The notes under the pieces were generated by a model, which was not told where the DNA came from, made no database searches, and saw nothing but the letters and a program-made list of their open reading frames with translations. Below, in pieces: positions 47,327-57,715 of a DNA stretch of 64,000 bases; within the stretch, counting starts at the first letter, position 1; every line of letters starts with the position of its first letter. This stretch comes from Serratia quinivorans (GTDB taxonomy: Bacteria; Pseudomonadota; Gammaproteobacteria; Enterobacterales; Enterobacteriaceae): NCBI RefSeq assembly GCF_946227985.1, contig NZ_CAMKGL010000010.1, positions 62,001 through 126,000 of the forward strand, in the 5' to 3' direction. The translations under genes were made by a program, and so were the position numbers.

Positions 47327-48781
47327 TCAGGCGGTCAACTGCCACAGGGTGAAGGCCGCATCCGGCGTCCAGCCCGCGTTAGAGGTGTGTGCCTGAAGGC
47401 AGGTATATTTCTTGCCTTTATAGGTCACCACATCACCGACCTTATAGCCGTGGTTGTTCTGCCACTCGCCTGGGGTAGGATCGGGCGGTGTGCCGCCGTC
47501 TGCGGTTTTCACCGCCAGCGCATTGCTCGGCAGTGAGGTACTGCCCTGGTTATCGGTGGCGGTAACGAAGTAGCTGTATTGCGTTGCCGGAGTCAGGCCG
47601 CTGTCTTGCAGCGACAGGCCGCCGGTCTGGCCGATAGCGCTACCGTTACGGTAAACCGTATATTGACTCACCGGATTGACGCTGCTGGCAGCCGCCCAGT
47701 TCAACGTCAACGACGTTGCGGCGATCGTGGTCGCGTTCAACGCCGTTGGCGCATCAGGCTTTCCCGGTGGTGGCGTGATCCCTCCCTGGATCAGCGCGGC
47801 ATAACGCGTTTTGAATTCCCAGTTATAAGCCACGCCGGCCTTGCTCCTGCCGTTGTCCCAGTTTACCGACCAGGTCATCAGGCCCTTGATCGACAAACCT
47901 TTGGCGTCAAGACGCGCGAAGGCGTTATAAACCGCCATTTTGTCGACCACATAGCCGGTGGCGGCAGCGTCATTGTTGGTTGGCAGACCGATAACGAATT
48001 TGGCTGCCGGGATTTTGGTATAACCACGGGTGCCGGTTACCAGACTTTCGGTCAGGTAATACAGGAAATCCTCTTTCATGGCATCGTTATTCTGGGTGAT
48101 CCAGGCGCCTTTACCGCCGTTGGCTTCATCCACCCAGATACCATCACCGCCCTGATTATAATATTGCGGCGCGATAAAGTCGTAATAGCCTTCGAGCGCG
48201 GTAATATAATCCAGGTAAGTACCGTTGGTGCGTAAATAAGGGAACTCGGGCGCCATGCTGACAATAAAGTTTTTACCTTCGGCTGCATAGTGTGATTTAA
48301 CTTTTTTCAGTGCGACCGGCAGAACGGTTTTATTATTGGCTGCACCAATGGCGGCCTGTTCCAGATCGATATCCAACCCGTCGAAACCGTAGGTTTCCAC
48401 CAGGCGGATAATCTCATTGGCCAGCTTGTCTTCGTCGCCGGTTTTCAATTCAATATGCGCGTCTGCACCACCCAGTGAAATCAGCACGGCGCGGCCCTGG
48501 CTATTGAGCACGCCAACCTGACGGCGGAACTCGGCATCAGACAGGTTGTAAGGCTTGAAGGTGGGGATACCTTCGCCTTTCATAAAGGCCACGGCGACCA
48601 CGTTATATTCGGCCGGAATGTCGGTCAAATTCATATTGGCGAATTGGCCTTGCTGATAACCGTCACTGGCACCGGCGGCCCAGTTGTGCCAAAAACCCAT
48701 CATGATTTTTTTATTGGTCATGTCCGGCATGATGGCTGCGTCATCTGCTGCTTGTGCATTGATCATATTATTGGTGCTCAT
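47327..48781 (-). CDS. chiC: Chitinase C, GH18 with FnIII and CBM5/12 modules
   Basis: 484 residues, very close to S. marcescens ChiC as remembered. The GH18 catalytic motif DGLDIDLEQ near 140-148 holds the Glu acid. A proline hinge (TPPPGKPDAP) leads to a fibronectin III domain (about 340-425) and a C-terminal chitin-binding domain with WQNNHGYKVGDVVTYKGKKY. It is an endo-acting chitinase. No Sec signal is present (MSTNNMINAQAADDAA), in line with the known holin/endopeptidase-assisted release. A small Gly-rich insertion lies in WVDEANGGKGAW. The ribosome site is GAGGTTACC. Confidence 0.93.
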   Translation of the reverse strand: MSTNNMINAQAADDAAIMPDMTNKKIMMGFWHNWAAGASDGYQQGQFANMNLTDIPAEYNVVAVAFMKGEGIPTFKPYNLSDAEFRRQVGVLNSQGRAVLISLGGADAHIELKTGDEDKLANEIIRLVETYGFDGLDIDLEQAAIGAANNKTVLPVALKKVKSHYAAEGKNFIVSMAPEFPYLRTNGTYLDYITALEGYYDFIAPQYYNQGGDGIWVDEANGGKGAWITQNNDAMKEDFLYYLTESLVTGTRGYTKIPAAKFVIGLPTNNDAAATGYVVDKMAVYNAFARLDAKGLSIKGLMTWSVNWDNGRSKAGVAYNWEFKTRYAALIQGGITPPPGKPDAPTALNATTIAATSLTLNWAAASSVNPVSQYTVYRNGSAIGQTGGLSLQDSGLTPATQYSYFVTATDNQGSTSLPSNALAVKTADGGTPPDPTPGEWQNNHGYKVGDVVTYKGKKYTCLQAHTSNAGWTPDAAFTLWQLTA

Positions 48782-48928
48782 GGTAACCTCGTTTTTTTAA
48801 GTAAGATTATTTCCGCACGACGTCAATATCAGTGATTGGCGGGGCGTAAATATAGAGTGCGCTTTTTAAACGAGGCTGGGGTGAAACCTTTGGTGGGCAA
48901 TAATAAATTTAATTCAACTTGGGGACGT

Positions 48929-49053
48929 TACCCTAAATAATTGGAGTTGCATTGAGGCGGCCAGTTTGTAAGTCCACAGGAGCATAGATAACTATGTGAC
49001 TGGGACGCATAAACGCAGCCAACGAAAATGCAGCTTCAAGTATGACGGGTATA
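48929..49053. repeat. Palindromic intergenic repeat, copy 4
   Basis: About 125 bp between chiC and nagD. It runs TACCCTAAATAATTGGAGTTGCA, GAGGCGGCCAG, a CACAGGAGCATAGATAACTATGTGACTGGG core, CGCAGCCAAC, and GCAGCTTCAAGTATGACGGGTATA. Confidence 0.8.
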
Positions 49054-49081
49054 AGGGTGGCCGTGATGGCCACCGCAGGCA

Positions 49082-49834
49082 TTAGAAAATATTGATATCG
49101 GCGACGGACGGGAAGATATAACTCGGGCGGAACGGCATGGTTTCGACATCGTTCAGCGTCGAGACGCCGGACAGCACCAATACGGTTTCCAGACCGGCCT
49201 GGAAGCCTGCCAGAATATCGGTGCGCAGGTTATCACCGACGATCACCGTTTCTTCCGAATGCCCCTGCATCTTATTCAGTGCGGCACGGATGATCCACGG
49301 GCTTGGCTTGCCAACGTAAAACGGTTTGCGGCCGGTGATTTTCTCGATGGGGGCGCACAGCGCACCGCAGGCCGGCACAAAACCATGGCCGTGGGTATCC
49401 GGGTTGGTAGCAATAAAGCGCGCGCCGTTATTCACGAAGTAGGCGGCCTTGTGCATCATGTCCCAGTTGTAGGAGCGGGTTTCGCCGACGATGACGAAGT
49501 CCGGATTGATGTCGGTAATGGTGAAACCGGCTTTATACAGTTCATGAATCAGCGCGCCTTCACCGACCACATAGGCTTTTTTGCCTTCCTGACGGCGCAG
49601 GAAATCGGCGGTGGCCATGGCGGAGGTATAAAACGCGCTTTCCGGCACTTCCAGTCCGGCGGCGGCGAAGCGGTTCGCCAGATCCTGCGCGGTCTGTGAC
49701 GGATAGTTGGTCAGCACCACCAGCGGCATGCCCTGTTCCTGAATGCGCGCCAGGAAAAGATCGGCACCGGGAACCGGCGTGTTGTCATGCAGCAGCACGC
49801 CGTCGATATCACATATAACGTTTTTGATTGTCAT
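49082..49834 (-). CDS. nagD: HAD-family ribonucleotide monophosphatase NagD
   Basis: 250 residues. HAD motifs are CDIDGVLLHDN (nucleophile Asp) at the N-terminus, VVLTNYPS, and VGDNLRTDILAG near 205. It hydrolyses UMP and other nucleotides and sugar phosphates. It is the last gene of nagBACD, 67 bp after nagC; its role in GlcNAc use is not known. Confidence 0.95.
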   Translation of the reverse strand: MTIKNVICDIDGVLLHDNTPVPGADLFLARIQEQGMPLVVLTNYPSQTAQDLANRFAAAGLEVPESAFYTSAMATADFLRRQEGKKAYVVGEGALIHELYKAGFTITDINPDFVIVGETRSYNWDMMHKAAYFVNNGARFIATNPDTHGHGFVPACGALCAPIEKITGRKPFYVGKPSPWIIRAALNKMQGHSEETVIVGDNLRTDILAGFQAGLETVLVLSGVSTLNDVETMPFRPSYIFPSVADINIF

Positions 49835-49901
49835 TGTTGCTGTTTCTCATGATTTGCGGCAGGCAAAACGCGAAGATAGCACACCTGCCTGAAGCGGCGG
49901 A

Positions 49902-51122
49902 TCAGCTTTCCAGCAATCGCTGCAATAGCACGCCGTTGAGCATCGCCCGCTTGGCCAGGGCGAAAGCGCCGATCGCCGAGCGATGGTTGAGTTCGGAGGT
50001 GACCACCGGCAGATTTTTGCGGAAGTCCTTCAGCACCTGAGTATTGATGCAGCTTTGGATCGCCGGCAGCAGCACTTTTTCCGCCTCGGTAATTTCACCG
50101 GCGATCACCACTTTCTGCGGATTAAACAGGTTGATGGCGATAGCCACGGCTTTGCCGAGGTAGCGGCCGACGTGTTCGATCACTTCGCTGGCCAGCAGGT
50201 CCCCGCGGTTGGCGGCCTTGCAGATGGCGGCAATGTTGCAGTCGTCGAGGGTCAGCTTGCTGGGGTAACCCTGGGTCAGCAACTGGCGCACACGGTGTTC
50301 AATCGCGGCGTTGGCGGCGACGGTTTCCAGACAGCCGAAGTTGCCGCAGTGGCAGCGCTCGCCCAATGGGTCAATTTGAATATGGCCAATCTCACCGACG
50401 TTACCGTTATTGCCCAGGAAAATCTGGCCGTTGACGATAATGCCGGCGCCGGTGCCACGGTGCAGACGCACCAGAATAGAGTCTTCGCAGTCGCGGGTGG
50501 CGCCAAAGTAATGCTCTGCCAACGCCAGGCTGCGGATATCGTGGCCAACAAAGCTGGTGACGTTAAAACGTTGCTGCAGGTTATCGACCAGCGCCCAGTT
50601 GTTGACGCTGATGTGCGGCATGTAACGCACTACGCCCAGCGCCGGGTCAACCAGGCCAGGCAGGATCACCGCGATGGCGATCAGCTCACGGAGCTTGCGC
50701 TGGTAGTTTTCGATAAACTGGGCAATGGCGATAAACAGCGCGTTTTCCAGCGTCTCCTGGGTGCGTTCCGGCAACGGGTAGTGTTCTTCACCGAGCGATT
50801 TGCCGCTCATATCGTACAGGGTGATGGTAGCGTCGTGACGACCGAGGCGCACGGCCACGGTGTGGAAATGCCGGGTTTCGGAGACAATGGAAATGGCGCG
50901 GCGGCCGCCGGTGGAGGCTTGCTGATCGACTTCTTTGATCAGCCCGCGCTCCAACAGCTGGCGAGTAATTTTAGTGACGCTGGCGGGCGCTAGCTGGCTC
51001 AGTTCGGCTATTTGAATGCGCGAAATCGGACCCTGCTGGTCGATCAGGCGGTAAACCGCTGCGCCGTTGAGTTGCTTGACTAAGTCAACGTTCCCTATCT
51101 GTGCCTGTCCGCCAGTACTCAT
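49902..51122 (-). CDS. nagC: N-acetylglucosamine repressor NagC
   Basis: 406 residues of the ROK family. The helix-turn-helix near 20-60 includes RIQIAELSQLAPASVTKITRQL; the linker QQASTGGRRA and the zinc site CHCGNFGCLE follow. GlcNAc-6-P releases it from DNA. Its operators are seen at nagB-nagE and, probably, chiP. ATG 51122 matches the E. coli start; a TTG precedes it by one codon. Confidence 0.96.
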   Translation of the reverse strand: MSTGGQAQIGNVDLVKQLNGAAVYRLIDQQGPISRIQIAELSQLAPASVTKITRQLLERGLIKEVDQQASTGGRRAISIVSETRHFHTVAVRLGRHDATITLYDMSGKSLGEEHYPLPERTQETLENALFIAIAQFIENYQRKLRELIAIAVILPGLVDPALGVVRYMPHISVNNWALVDNLQQRFNVTSFVGHDIRSLALAEHYFGATRDCEDSILVRLHRGTGAGIIVNGQIFLGNNGNVGEIGHIQIDPLGERCHCGNFGCLETVAANAAIEHRVRQLLTQGYPSKLTLDDCNIAAICKAANRGDLLASEVIEHVGRYLGKAVAIAINLFNPQKVVIAGEITEAEKVLLPAIQSCINTQVLKDFRKNLPVVTSELNHRSAIGAFALAKRAMLNGVLLQRLLES

Positions 51123-51149
51123 CAATAATTTTACTCGCTGTTCATTAAA

Positions 51150-52289
51150 TTAAACCTCGTTACCGTTAACGAGCGTTTTGGTGACTTTAAAATCACGGGT
51201 AAAGGCCGTCAGGTTCGCCACTTTACCAGGTTCGATAGTGCCTAAACGGTGGTCCACGCCGATAGCGCGCGCCGGATACAGCGTCGCCATGCGCAGTGCT
51301 TCGTCCAATGCAATACCGACGTGCTCAACGCTGTTCTTTAACGCGTCAATCATGGTCAGCGCTGAGCCGCTCAGGGTGCCGTTTTCGTCCACGCACAGCC
51401 CATCACGATAGTATATTGTTTTACCGGCAAAAATAAATTGGTCGATATCGGCACCTGCCGGCGCGGTGGCGTCGGTGACCAGCACCAATTTATCACCTTT
51501 CATGCGCTTGGCGTTACGGATACTCGCCCAGGCCACGTGATGGCCGTCGGCGATAATGCCGGTATAGACTTCCGGCGTGTCGAAAATCGCCCCCATCAGC
51601 CCTGGCTCACGCCCGGTAATATACGGCATGGCGTTATACAGGTGAGTGGCGAAGGTGATACCGGCGGCAAAGCCGATACGGGCCTGATCGTAGGTGGCGT
51701 TCGAGTGACCGGCGGACACCACGATGCCAGCTTCGGTCAATTGCTTGATAAAGTGCGGCTCCACCATTTCCGGCGCCAGCGTGACTTTGGTTATCACATC
51801 GGCATTGGCGCACAGATAGTCGATCATCTCGCGGGTTGGTTTGCGGATAAACGCCGGATTATGGGTGCCTTTCTTCAGCGGGCTAAGGTACGGCCCTTCC
51901 AGATGCAGGCCAAGCGCCTGATTGGGATGTTTCTTCAGATAAGCGCGCATCACTTCGATGCTGTGCTTCATAAATTCGTCGCTGCTGGTGATCAGCGTCG
52001 GCAGATAGCTGGTACAGCCGGATTTTTCGTTGGCACGCTGCATAATTTCCAGCGTCTGTTCCGAAATGGCCTCCAGCGAATCGTTAAACTGCACGCCGCC
52101 ACAGCCGTTAAGCTGCACGTCGATCAAACCGGGGGCCAGGATAGCGCCACCCAGATCGCGCGTTTCAATGCCGGCCGGCAGTTCAGCCAGCGGGCAGACT
52201 CGTTCAATCAGCCCATCAGCGATAATAACTGCGTGGTCGTCAAGTACGTCGTGGCCGGTATAAATGCGGCCGTGGGTTAAAGCGAACAT
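51150..52289 (-). CDS. nagA: N-acetylglucosamine-6-phosphate deacetylase
   Basis: 379 residues of the amidohydrolase fold. [36 protein letters not shown] and VTDATAPAG (catalytic Asp) are in place. It removes acetate from GlcNAc-6-P, giving the NagB substrate. ATG 52289 is 18 bases after nagB and has AGGGGG upstream. Confidence 0.95.
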   Translation of the reverse strand: MFALTHGRIYTGHDVLDDHAVIIADGLIERVCPLAELPAGIETRDLGGAILAPGLIDVQLNGCGGVQFNDSLEAISEQTLEIMQRANEKSGCTSYLPTLITSSDEFMKHSIEVMRAYLKKHPNQALGLHLEGPYLSPLKKGTHNPAFIRKPTREMIDYLCANADVITKVTLAPEMVEPHFIKQLTEAGIVVSAGHSNATYDQARIGFAAGITFATHLYNAMPYITGREPGLMGAIFDTPEVYTGIIADGHHVAWASIRNAKRMKGDKLVLVTDATAPAGADIDQFIFAGKTIYYRDGLCVDENGTLSGSALTMIDALKNSVEHVGIALDEALRMATLYPARAIGVDHRLGTIEPGKVANLTAFTRDFKVTKTLVNGNEV

Positions 52290-52307
52290 CGTAGCCCCCT
52301 GCAAGAA

Positions 52308-53108
52308 TTAAAGACTCTTAACGCTTTCCGCTTCTAACTCGCGGAAATATTTAACGGTTTTGACTTTCAGTTCCATGGTGGATGGCTCATCGCACACCAC
52401 AACGGCCTTGGCATGCAACTGCAGGCAACTGATGGTCCACATGTGGTTGATATTGCCTTCCACTGCGGCTTCCAGCGCCTGTGCCTTGGCATGGCCGGTC
52501 ACCAGAATCATCACTTCTTCTGCATCAAGCAGCGTGCCCACGCCCACGGTCAGGGCAAATTTTGGCACCAGGCTGACATCACCGCCGAAGAAGCGGGAGT
52601 TGGCGATGCGGGTATCTTCGGTCAGGGTTTTGATGCGAGTACGGGATGCCAGCGATGAAGCCGGTTCGTTAAACGCGATATGACCGTCGATGCCAACGCC
52701 ACCCATGAACAGGTTGATTTTGCCGTAGGATTTGATTTTCGCTTCGTACTGGCGGCACTCGGCGTCAACGTCCGGCGCATTACCATTCAGCAGGTTGATA
52801 TTTTCACTTGGGATATCAACGTGATCAAAGAAATTACGGTACATGAAGGTATGATAGCTTTCCGGGTGTTCCTGCGGCAGGCCAACGTATTCGTCCATGT
52901 TGAAAGTCACCACATGCTTAAAGCTTACTTCACCTGCTTTGTGCATCGCAATCAGATGTTTGTAGGCTTCCAGCGGGGTACCGCCGGTTGGCAGGCCGAG
53001 CACAAACGGACGCTCCGCAGTAGGCTTGAATGCGTTGATGCGCTGGACGATATGGCGGGCGGCCCATTTGCCGACTTGTGCAGTATCTTTCAGTGGGATA
53101 AGTCTCAT
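52308..53108 (-). CDS. nagB: Glucosamine-6-phosphate deaminase
   Basis: 266 residues, the E. coli length. [16 protein letters not shown] at the N-terminus binds the phosphate; [10 protein letters not shown] and [16 protein letters not shown] hold the catalytic Asp and His. It isomerises and deaminates glucosamine-6-P to fructose-6-P and ammonium. It is first in nagBACD and divergent from nagE. Confidence 0.96.
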   Translation of the reverse strand: MRLIPLKDTAQVGKWAARHIVQRINAFKPTAERPFVLGLPTGGTPLEAYKHLIAMHKAGEVSFKHVVTFNMDEYVGLPQEHPESYHTFMYRNFFDHVDIPSENINLLNGNAPDVDAECRQYEAKIKSYGKINLFMGGVGIDGHIAFNEPASSLASRTRIKTLTEDTRIANSRFFGGDVSLVPKFALTVGVGTLLDAEEVMILVTGHAKAQALEAAVEGNINHMWTISCLQLHAKAVVVCDEPSTMELKVKTVKYFRELEAESVKSL

Positions 53109-53214
53109 CTAACACCTCTTGGGGTAAGTAAACTAAAGCTATACTGGTTCGAGCCTGAACGAGAGTCTTAAGCCTAACCCAGCTTTATGATTCTCACGTG
53201 ATGCTTCAGGTTCA

Positions 53215-53241
53215 ATGATTTTTTTAATGATAAAATAAGTT
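53215..53241. promoter_or_regulatory. NagC operator near nagB
   Basis: On the minus strand ACTTATTTTATCATTAAAAA closely matches the remembered E. coli nagB NagC box. Confidence 0.6.
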
Positions 53242-53283
53242 TTGTGTGATGGCTAGCAATGTGGCAGCTTAAGACTGCTTTTT

Positions 53284-53299
53284 GGTGATGTAAATCACA
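53284..53299. promoter_or_regulatory. CRP site of the nagB/nagE region
   Basis: GGTGATGTAAATCACA fits TGTGA-N6-TCACA with one mismatch and lies between the two NagC boxes, as in E. coli. Confidence 0.7.
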
Positions 53300-53310
53300 A
53301 AAAAGGAGGT

Positions 53311-53335
53311 TTTAATTTGCGATACGAAATAATTT
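53311..53335. promoter_or_regulatory. NagC operator near nagE
   Basis: TTTAATTTGCGATACGAAAT is a partly symmetric NagC box matching the E. coli nagE operator core ATTTGCGATACGAA. Confidence 0.7.
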
Positions 53336-53442
53336 TTTTACACTCCACGTGTTGTCGTTCGTCCAGAGTTAATCGCAGTGTGTGATGGCGCTTGCGTAAA
53401 ATATGATAAAGCTCATAAAAGGGCATTAGGGGGAATATTAAG

Positions 53443-55389
53443 GTGAACATACTCGGCTTTTTCCAAAGATTGGGCAGGTCGTTGCAACTGCCAATCGCAG
53501 TACTGCCCGTTGCGGCGCTTTTGCTACGCTTCGGTCAGCCTGACTTACTGAATATTTCATTCATCGCACAGGCCGGTGGATCAATCTTCGATAACCTGGC
53601 GTTAATCTTTGCTATCGGTGTGGCGGCAACCTGGTCGAAAGACAATGCCGGTTCAGCCGCATTGGCGGGCGCGGTGGGTTACTTCATCCTGACCAAGGCG
53701 ATGGTCACCATTAACCCGGCGATCAATATGGGTGTGCTGGCGGGTATCATTACCGGCCTGGTGGGCGGTGCGGTCTATAACCGCTGGTCCGGCATCAAGC
53801 TGCCCGAGTTCCTCTCCTTCTTCGGCGGTAAGCGTTTTGTCCCAATCGCTACCGGCTTTTTCTGTTTAATTCTTGCTGCCATCTTTGGTTATATCTGGCC
53901 ACCGGTACAAAATGCGATCCACGCAGGCGGTGAATGGATTGTTTCGATGGGCGCTGTCGGTTCCGGCATTTTCGGTTTTGTTAACCGTCTGCTGATCCCA
54001 ACCGGCCTGCATCAGGTTCTGAACACCATTGCCTGGTTCCAGATTGGTGAGTTCACCAACGCTGCCGGTACCATCTTCCACGGCGACATCAACCGCTTCT
54101 ACGCGGGTGACGGCACTGCCGGGATGTTCATGTCCGGCTTCTTCCCGATCATGATGTTCGGTTTGCCGGGTGCGGCACTGGCCATGTACTTCGCTGCGCC
54201 GAAAGAACGTCGCCCAATGGTTGGCGGTATGCTGCTGTCCGTTGCTTTGACCGCATTCCTGACCGGTGTGACCGAGCCGCTTGAATTCCTGTTCATGTTC
54301 CTGGCTCCGCTGCTGTATCTGGTCCATGCCATTTTGACCGGTATCAGCCTGTTTGTAGCCACCTTGCTGGGTATTCACGCCGGGTTCTCCTTCTCTGCAG
54401 GTGCCATCGACTATGTGTTGATGTACAACTTGCCGGCAGCCAGCAAGAACGTCTGGATGCTTGTGCTGATGGGTCTGGTCGCCTTCGCGGTGTACTTCGT
54501 CCTGTTCTCTATCATTATCCGCGCATTCAACCTGAAGACCCCAGGCCGTGAAGATGCGTCCGACGATGTCGTCGCACCTGAAGCCAACAGCAATACCGAT
54601 GAAGGCCTGCGTGCACTGTCCCGCAGCTATATTGGTGCCATCGGGGGGTCTGACAACCTGACCGGCATTGATGCCTGTATCACCCGTTTGCGCCTGACCG
54701 TTAAAGACTCTTCTAAAGTGCTGGATGCCAGCTGTAAACGCCTGGGTGCATCAGGCGTGGTGAAACTGAACAAACAAACCGTTCAGGTTATCGTGGGCTC
54801 TAAAGCCGAAGCCATTGCTGACGGCATGCGTGCGGTGATTGCTACCGGCCCGGTGCCTGCGGCAGAAGTGGCGCCGGCTCCTGGCGTGAATGCAGTTAAA
54901 TCGCAGGCTGTGCCTAATGCGCCGAAGGTGGCCTTCGAGTCGCTGGTGGCTCCGGTGACCGGTGAAATCGTGGCCCTGGATCAGGTGCCTGACGAAGCCT
55001 TTGCCAGCAAAGCGGTAGGCGACGGCCTGGCTATCCGCCCGACCGACAAGACCGTAGTCGCGCCGGCAGATGGCACCATCGTTAAAATCTTCAACACCAA
55101 CCACGCTTTCTGTCTGGAAACCGACAAGGGCGCGGAGATTGTGGTGCACATGGGGATCGACACCGTGGCATTGAACGGTCAGGGCTTCAAACGTCTGGTT
55201 GAAGAGGGGGCTGAGGTGAAAGCCGGCCAGCCAATCCTTGAATTGGATCTGGAGTTCCTGAACGCCAATGCCCGCTCGATGATAAGCCCGGTAGTGGTCA
55301 GCAACTCTGACGATTACGCCGGTCTGACGGCGCTGGCGACCGGTTCTGTGGTCGCCGGCCAGACCAAACTGTTCGAGATCCAGAAATAA
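53443..55389 (+). CDS. nagE: N-acetylglucosamine PTS permease, EIICBA
   Basis: 648 residues. The EIIC membrane domain (about 1-370; LPIAVLPVAALLLRFG at the start), EIIB with DACITRLRLTV (phosphoryl Cys, near 410) and EIIA with VVHMGIDTVALNG (phosphoryl His, near 570) are in that order. It imports GlcNAc as GlcNAc-6-P. The start is GTG 53443, five bases after TTAAGG; the N-terminus MNILGFFQRLGR matches E. coli. Confidence 0.96.
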   Translation: MNILGFFQRLGRSLQLPIAVLPVAALLLRFGQPDLLNISFIAQAGGSIFDNLALIFAIGVAATWSKDNAGSAALAGAVGYFILTKAMVTINPAINMGVLAGIITGLVGGAVYNRWSGIKLPEFLSFFGGKRFVPIATGFFCLILAAIFGYIWPPVQNAIHAGGEWIVSMGAVGSGIFGFVNRLLIPTGLHQVLNTIAWFQIGEFTNAAGTIFHGDINRFYAGDGTAGMFMSGFFPIMMFGLPGAALAMYFAAPKERRPMVGGMLLSVALTAFLTGVTEPLEFLFMFLAPLLYLVHAILTGISLFVATLLGIHAGFSFSAGAIDYVLMYNLPAASKNVWMLVLMGLVAFAVYFVLFSIIIRAFNLKTPGREDASDDVVAPEANSNTDEGLRALSRSYIGAIGGSDNLTGIDACITRLRLTVKDSSKVLDASCKRLGASGVVKLNKQTVQVIVGSKAEAIADGMRAVIATGPVPAAEVAPAPGVNAVKSQAVPNAPKVAFESLVAPVTGEIVALDQVPDEAFASKAVGDGLAIRPTDKTVVAPADGTIVKIFNTNHAFCLETDKGAEIVVHMGIDTVALNGQGFKRLVEEGAEVKAGQPILELDLEFLNANARSMISPVVVSNSDDYAGLTALATGSVVAGQTKLFEIQK

Positions 55390-55453
55390 ACCGTTTTACC
55401 TGAGTAGTACCCAGGGTGTTTAACGAGTCATGACGGAACGCACCCTACCTTTG

Positions 55454-55485
55454 GCGGGAAGAGAGCAATCTCTTCCCGCTTTTTT
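55454..55485 (+). terminator. nagE terminator
   Basis: GCGGGAAGAGA and TCTCTTCCCGC around GCAA, followed by six T. Confidence 0.85.
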
Positions 55486-55640
55486 ATGGGTAATGAAGGG
55501 CAAAGGGGGCCCTGATAGGGTGCTGCGATCCATCGTGGTGCAATACTCCGCATTTTTCGTAAAACAAACGGTTGTTTCCGGGCGTGGCTTGTTGGAACAT
55601 AGGCGGTTATGAGTAGCGCTTTGCATTGAGGAATAGTGAA

Positions 55641-57305
55641 ATGAGTGAGGCTGAAGCCCGCCCAACCAATTTTATCCGTCAGATCGTTGATGAAGATCTG
55701 GCGTCCGGGAAACACACGTCAGTCCATACCCGTTTCCCGCCGGAGCCAAATGGCTATCTGCATATCGGCCATGCGAAATCCATCTGCCTGAATTTCGGCA
55801 TCGCTCGCGATTACCAGGGCCAATGCAACCTGCGTTTTGATGACACCAACCCGGTGAAAGAAGACATCGAGTTCGTTGAGTCAATCAAACATGACGTCGA
55901 GTGGCTGGGCTTTGAGTGGAGCGGCAACGTTCGTTACTCCTCGGATTACTTCGATCAACTGCACAACTATGCGGTGGAGCTGATCAACAAGGGCCTGGCT
56001 TACGTCGACGAACTGTCGCCTGAGCAAATCCGTGAATATCGTGGCAGCCTGACGGCACCGGGTAAAGACAGCCCGTACCGTGGCCGCAGCGTGGAAGAGA
56101 ATCTGGCGCTGTTTGAAAAAATGCGCAACGGTGAATTCGCCGAAGGGACCGCTTGCCTGCGTGCCAAGATTGATATGGCTTCCTCGTTTATCGTCATGCG
56201 CGATCCGGTGTTGTACCGTATCAAATTTGCAGAACACCACCAGACCGGCAATAAATGGTGCATCTACCCGATGTACGATTTCACCCACTGCATTTCCGAT
56301 GCGCTGGAAGGGATCACCCATTCGCTTTGTACGCTGGAGTTCCAGGACAACCGCCGTCTGTATGACTGGGTGCTGGATAACATCACCATCCCTTGTCATC
56401 CGCGTCAGTACGAGTTCTCGCGCCTGAATCTTGAGTACGCCATTATGTCGAAGCGCAAGCTGAACCTGTTGGTGACCGAGAAAATCGTTGAGGGTTGGGA
56501 TGACCCGCGTATGCCGACCGTTTCCGGCCTGCGCCGCCGTGGTTATACCGCTGCGTCAATCCGCGAATTCTGCCAGCGTATCGGCGTGACCAAGCAGGAT
56601 AACAACGTCGAAATGATGGCGCTTGAGGCCTGTATTCGTGAAGAGCTGAACGAGAACGCACCGCGTGCGATGGCCGTGCTGGATCCGGTGAAGGTAGTCA
56701 TTGAAAACCTGACCACCGGCGTGGAAATGGTCAGCATGCCTAACCACCCGAGCAAGCCGGAAATGGGCAGCCGTGAAGTGCCATTCAGCCGTGATATCTA
56801 TATCGATCGCGCCGACTTCCGTGAAGAAGCCAACAAGCAGTACAAGCGCCTGGTGCTGGGTAAAGAAGTTCGCCTGCGCAATGCCTATGTGATCAAGGCG
56901 GAACGCATTGAGAAAGACGCTGAAGGTGAGATCACCACTATTTTCTGCAGCTACGATCCCGATACCCTGAGCAAGGATCCTGCCGATGGCCGCAAGGTGA
57001 AAGGCGTGATCCACTGGGTGTCTGCCGAGCACGCGTTGCCGGCGGAAATTCGCGTGTATGACCGTCTGTTCAGTGTGCCAAACCCGGCGGCGGCAGAGGA
57101 CTTCCTCACCACCATTAACCCGGAGTCACTGGTTATCAAGCGCGGCTTTGTTGAGCCAAGCCTGGCGGCCGCACAGCCGGAAAAAGCCTACCAGTTCGAA
57201 CGTGAAGGCTATTTCTGTGCTGACAGCCGTGACTCATCGGCCGAGCATCTGGTGTTTAACCGCACCGTGGGCCTGCGCGATACCTGGGCAAAAATTGGCG
57301 CCTGA
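55641..57305 (+). CDS. glnS: Glutaminyl-tRNA synthetase
   Basis: 554 residues, the E. coli length, from ATG 55641 after GAGGAATAG. Class I motifs are [14 protein letters not shown] (HIGH) and IMSKRKL (KMSKS equivalent) near 270. It charges tRNA-Gln directly. Its place between nagE and chiP is conserved. Confidence 0.97.
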   Translation: MSEAEARPTNFIRQIVDEDLASGKHTSVHTRFPPEPNGYLHIGHAKSICLNFGIARDYQGQCNLRFDDTNPVKEDIEFVESIKHDVEWLGFEWSGNVRYSSDYFDQLHNYAVELINKGLAYVDELSPEQIREYRGSLTAPGKDSPYRGRSVEENLALFEKMRNGEFAEGTACLRAKIDMASSFIVMRDPVLYRIKFAEHHQTGNKWCIYPMYDFTHCISDALEGITHSLCTLEFQDNRRLYDWVLDNITIPCHPRQYEFSRLNLEYAIMSKRKLNLLVTEKIVEGWDDPRMPTVSGLRRRGYTAASIREFCQRIGVTKQDNNVEMMALEACIREELNENAPRAMAVLDPVKVVIENLTTGVEMVSMPNHPSKPEMGSREVPFSRDIYIDRADFREEANKQYKRLVLGKEVRLRNAYVIKAERIEKDAEGEITTIFCSYDPDTLSKDPADGRKVKGVIHWVSAEHALPAEIRVYDRLFSVPNPAAAEDFLTTINPESLVIKRGFVEPSLAAAQPEKAYQFEREGYFCADSRDSSAEHLVFNRTVGLRDTWAKIGA

Positions 57306-57330
57306 GTGCTGATCAAAAGCTAATGCGATA

Positions 57331-57358
57331 AAGCGCAACTTCGGTTGCGCTTTTTTTT
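57331..57358 (+). terminator. glnS terminator
   Basis: AAGCGCAAC/GTTGCGCTT stem with a TTCG tetraloop and eight T. Confidence 0.9.
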
Positions 57359-57481
57359 GTCCGCAAGCCCGCTTTTTCTCCCCGTTAATGCTTTTAATTC
57401 CCCAATCTATTTTTAAATTTTAATCCGGCGGTTGTATCAGCAATTTCTTGATAAAAATCATTAGTCATATAACATTGTCTT

Positions 57482-57503
57482 ATATATTCGTGATGCGAAT
57501 TAA
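57482..57503. promoter_or_regulatory. Distal NagC-like operator of chiP
   Basis: ATATTCGTGATGCGAATTAA resembles the nagE box with its TTCG/CGAA halves. Assigned by similarity and by the known NagC repression of chiP in E. coli. Confidence 0.5.
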
Positions 57504-57512
57504 TGTCATTTA

Positions 57513-57524
57513 GAGAGCGCTCTC
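57513..57524. promoter_or_regulatory. Perfect 12-bp palindrome GAGAGCGCTCTC
   Basis: A fully symmetric sequence with central GCGC, the form of LacI-family operators. No LacI-type gene lies in the window, so the binding protein is unknown. Confidence 0.4.
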
Positions 57525-57715
57525 ATGTTTTTTCTTTTGGCTGACCTTTTTGCTTAGGCTGAAACCATTAATCGTCTCTGATTGACCTGGTATTAAAGTT
57601 TATTCTGATTTTATTGAATTTTTTATTCGACAGCCTCTTTGCATAGCCACGTAACATAATCTCATCGATATGTGCTCTTTGTCATACTTTGACAAATCTC
57701 TCTCATAATTCATTT

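Larger units (their letters stand above)
53109..53442. other. nagB-nagE divergent control region
   Basis: 334 bp without a gene. It contains two NagC-type boxes about 95 bp apart and one CRP site (separate entries), the arrangement that allows a repression loop in E. coli. Confidence 0.75.
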
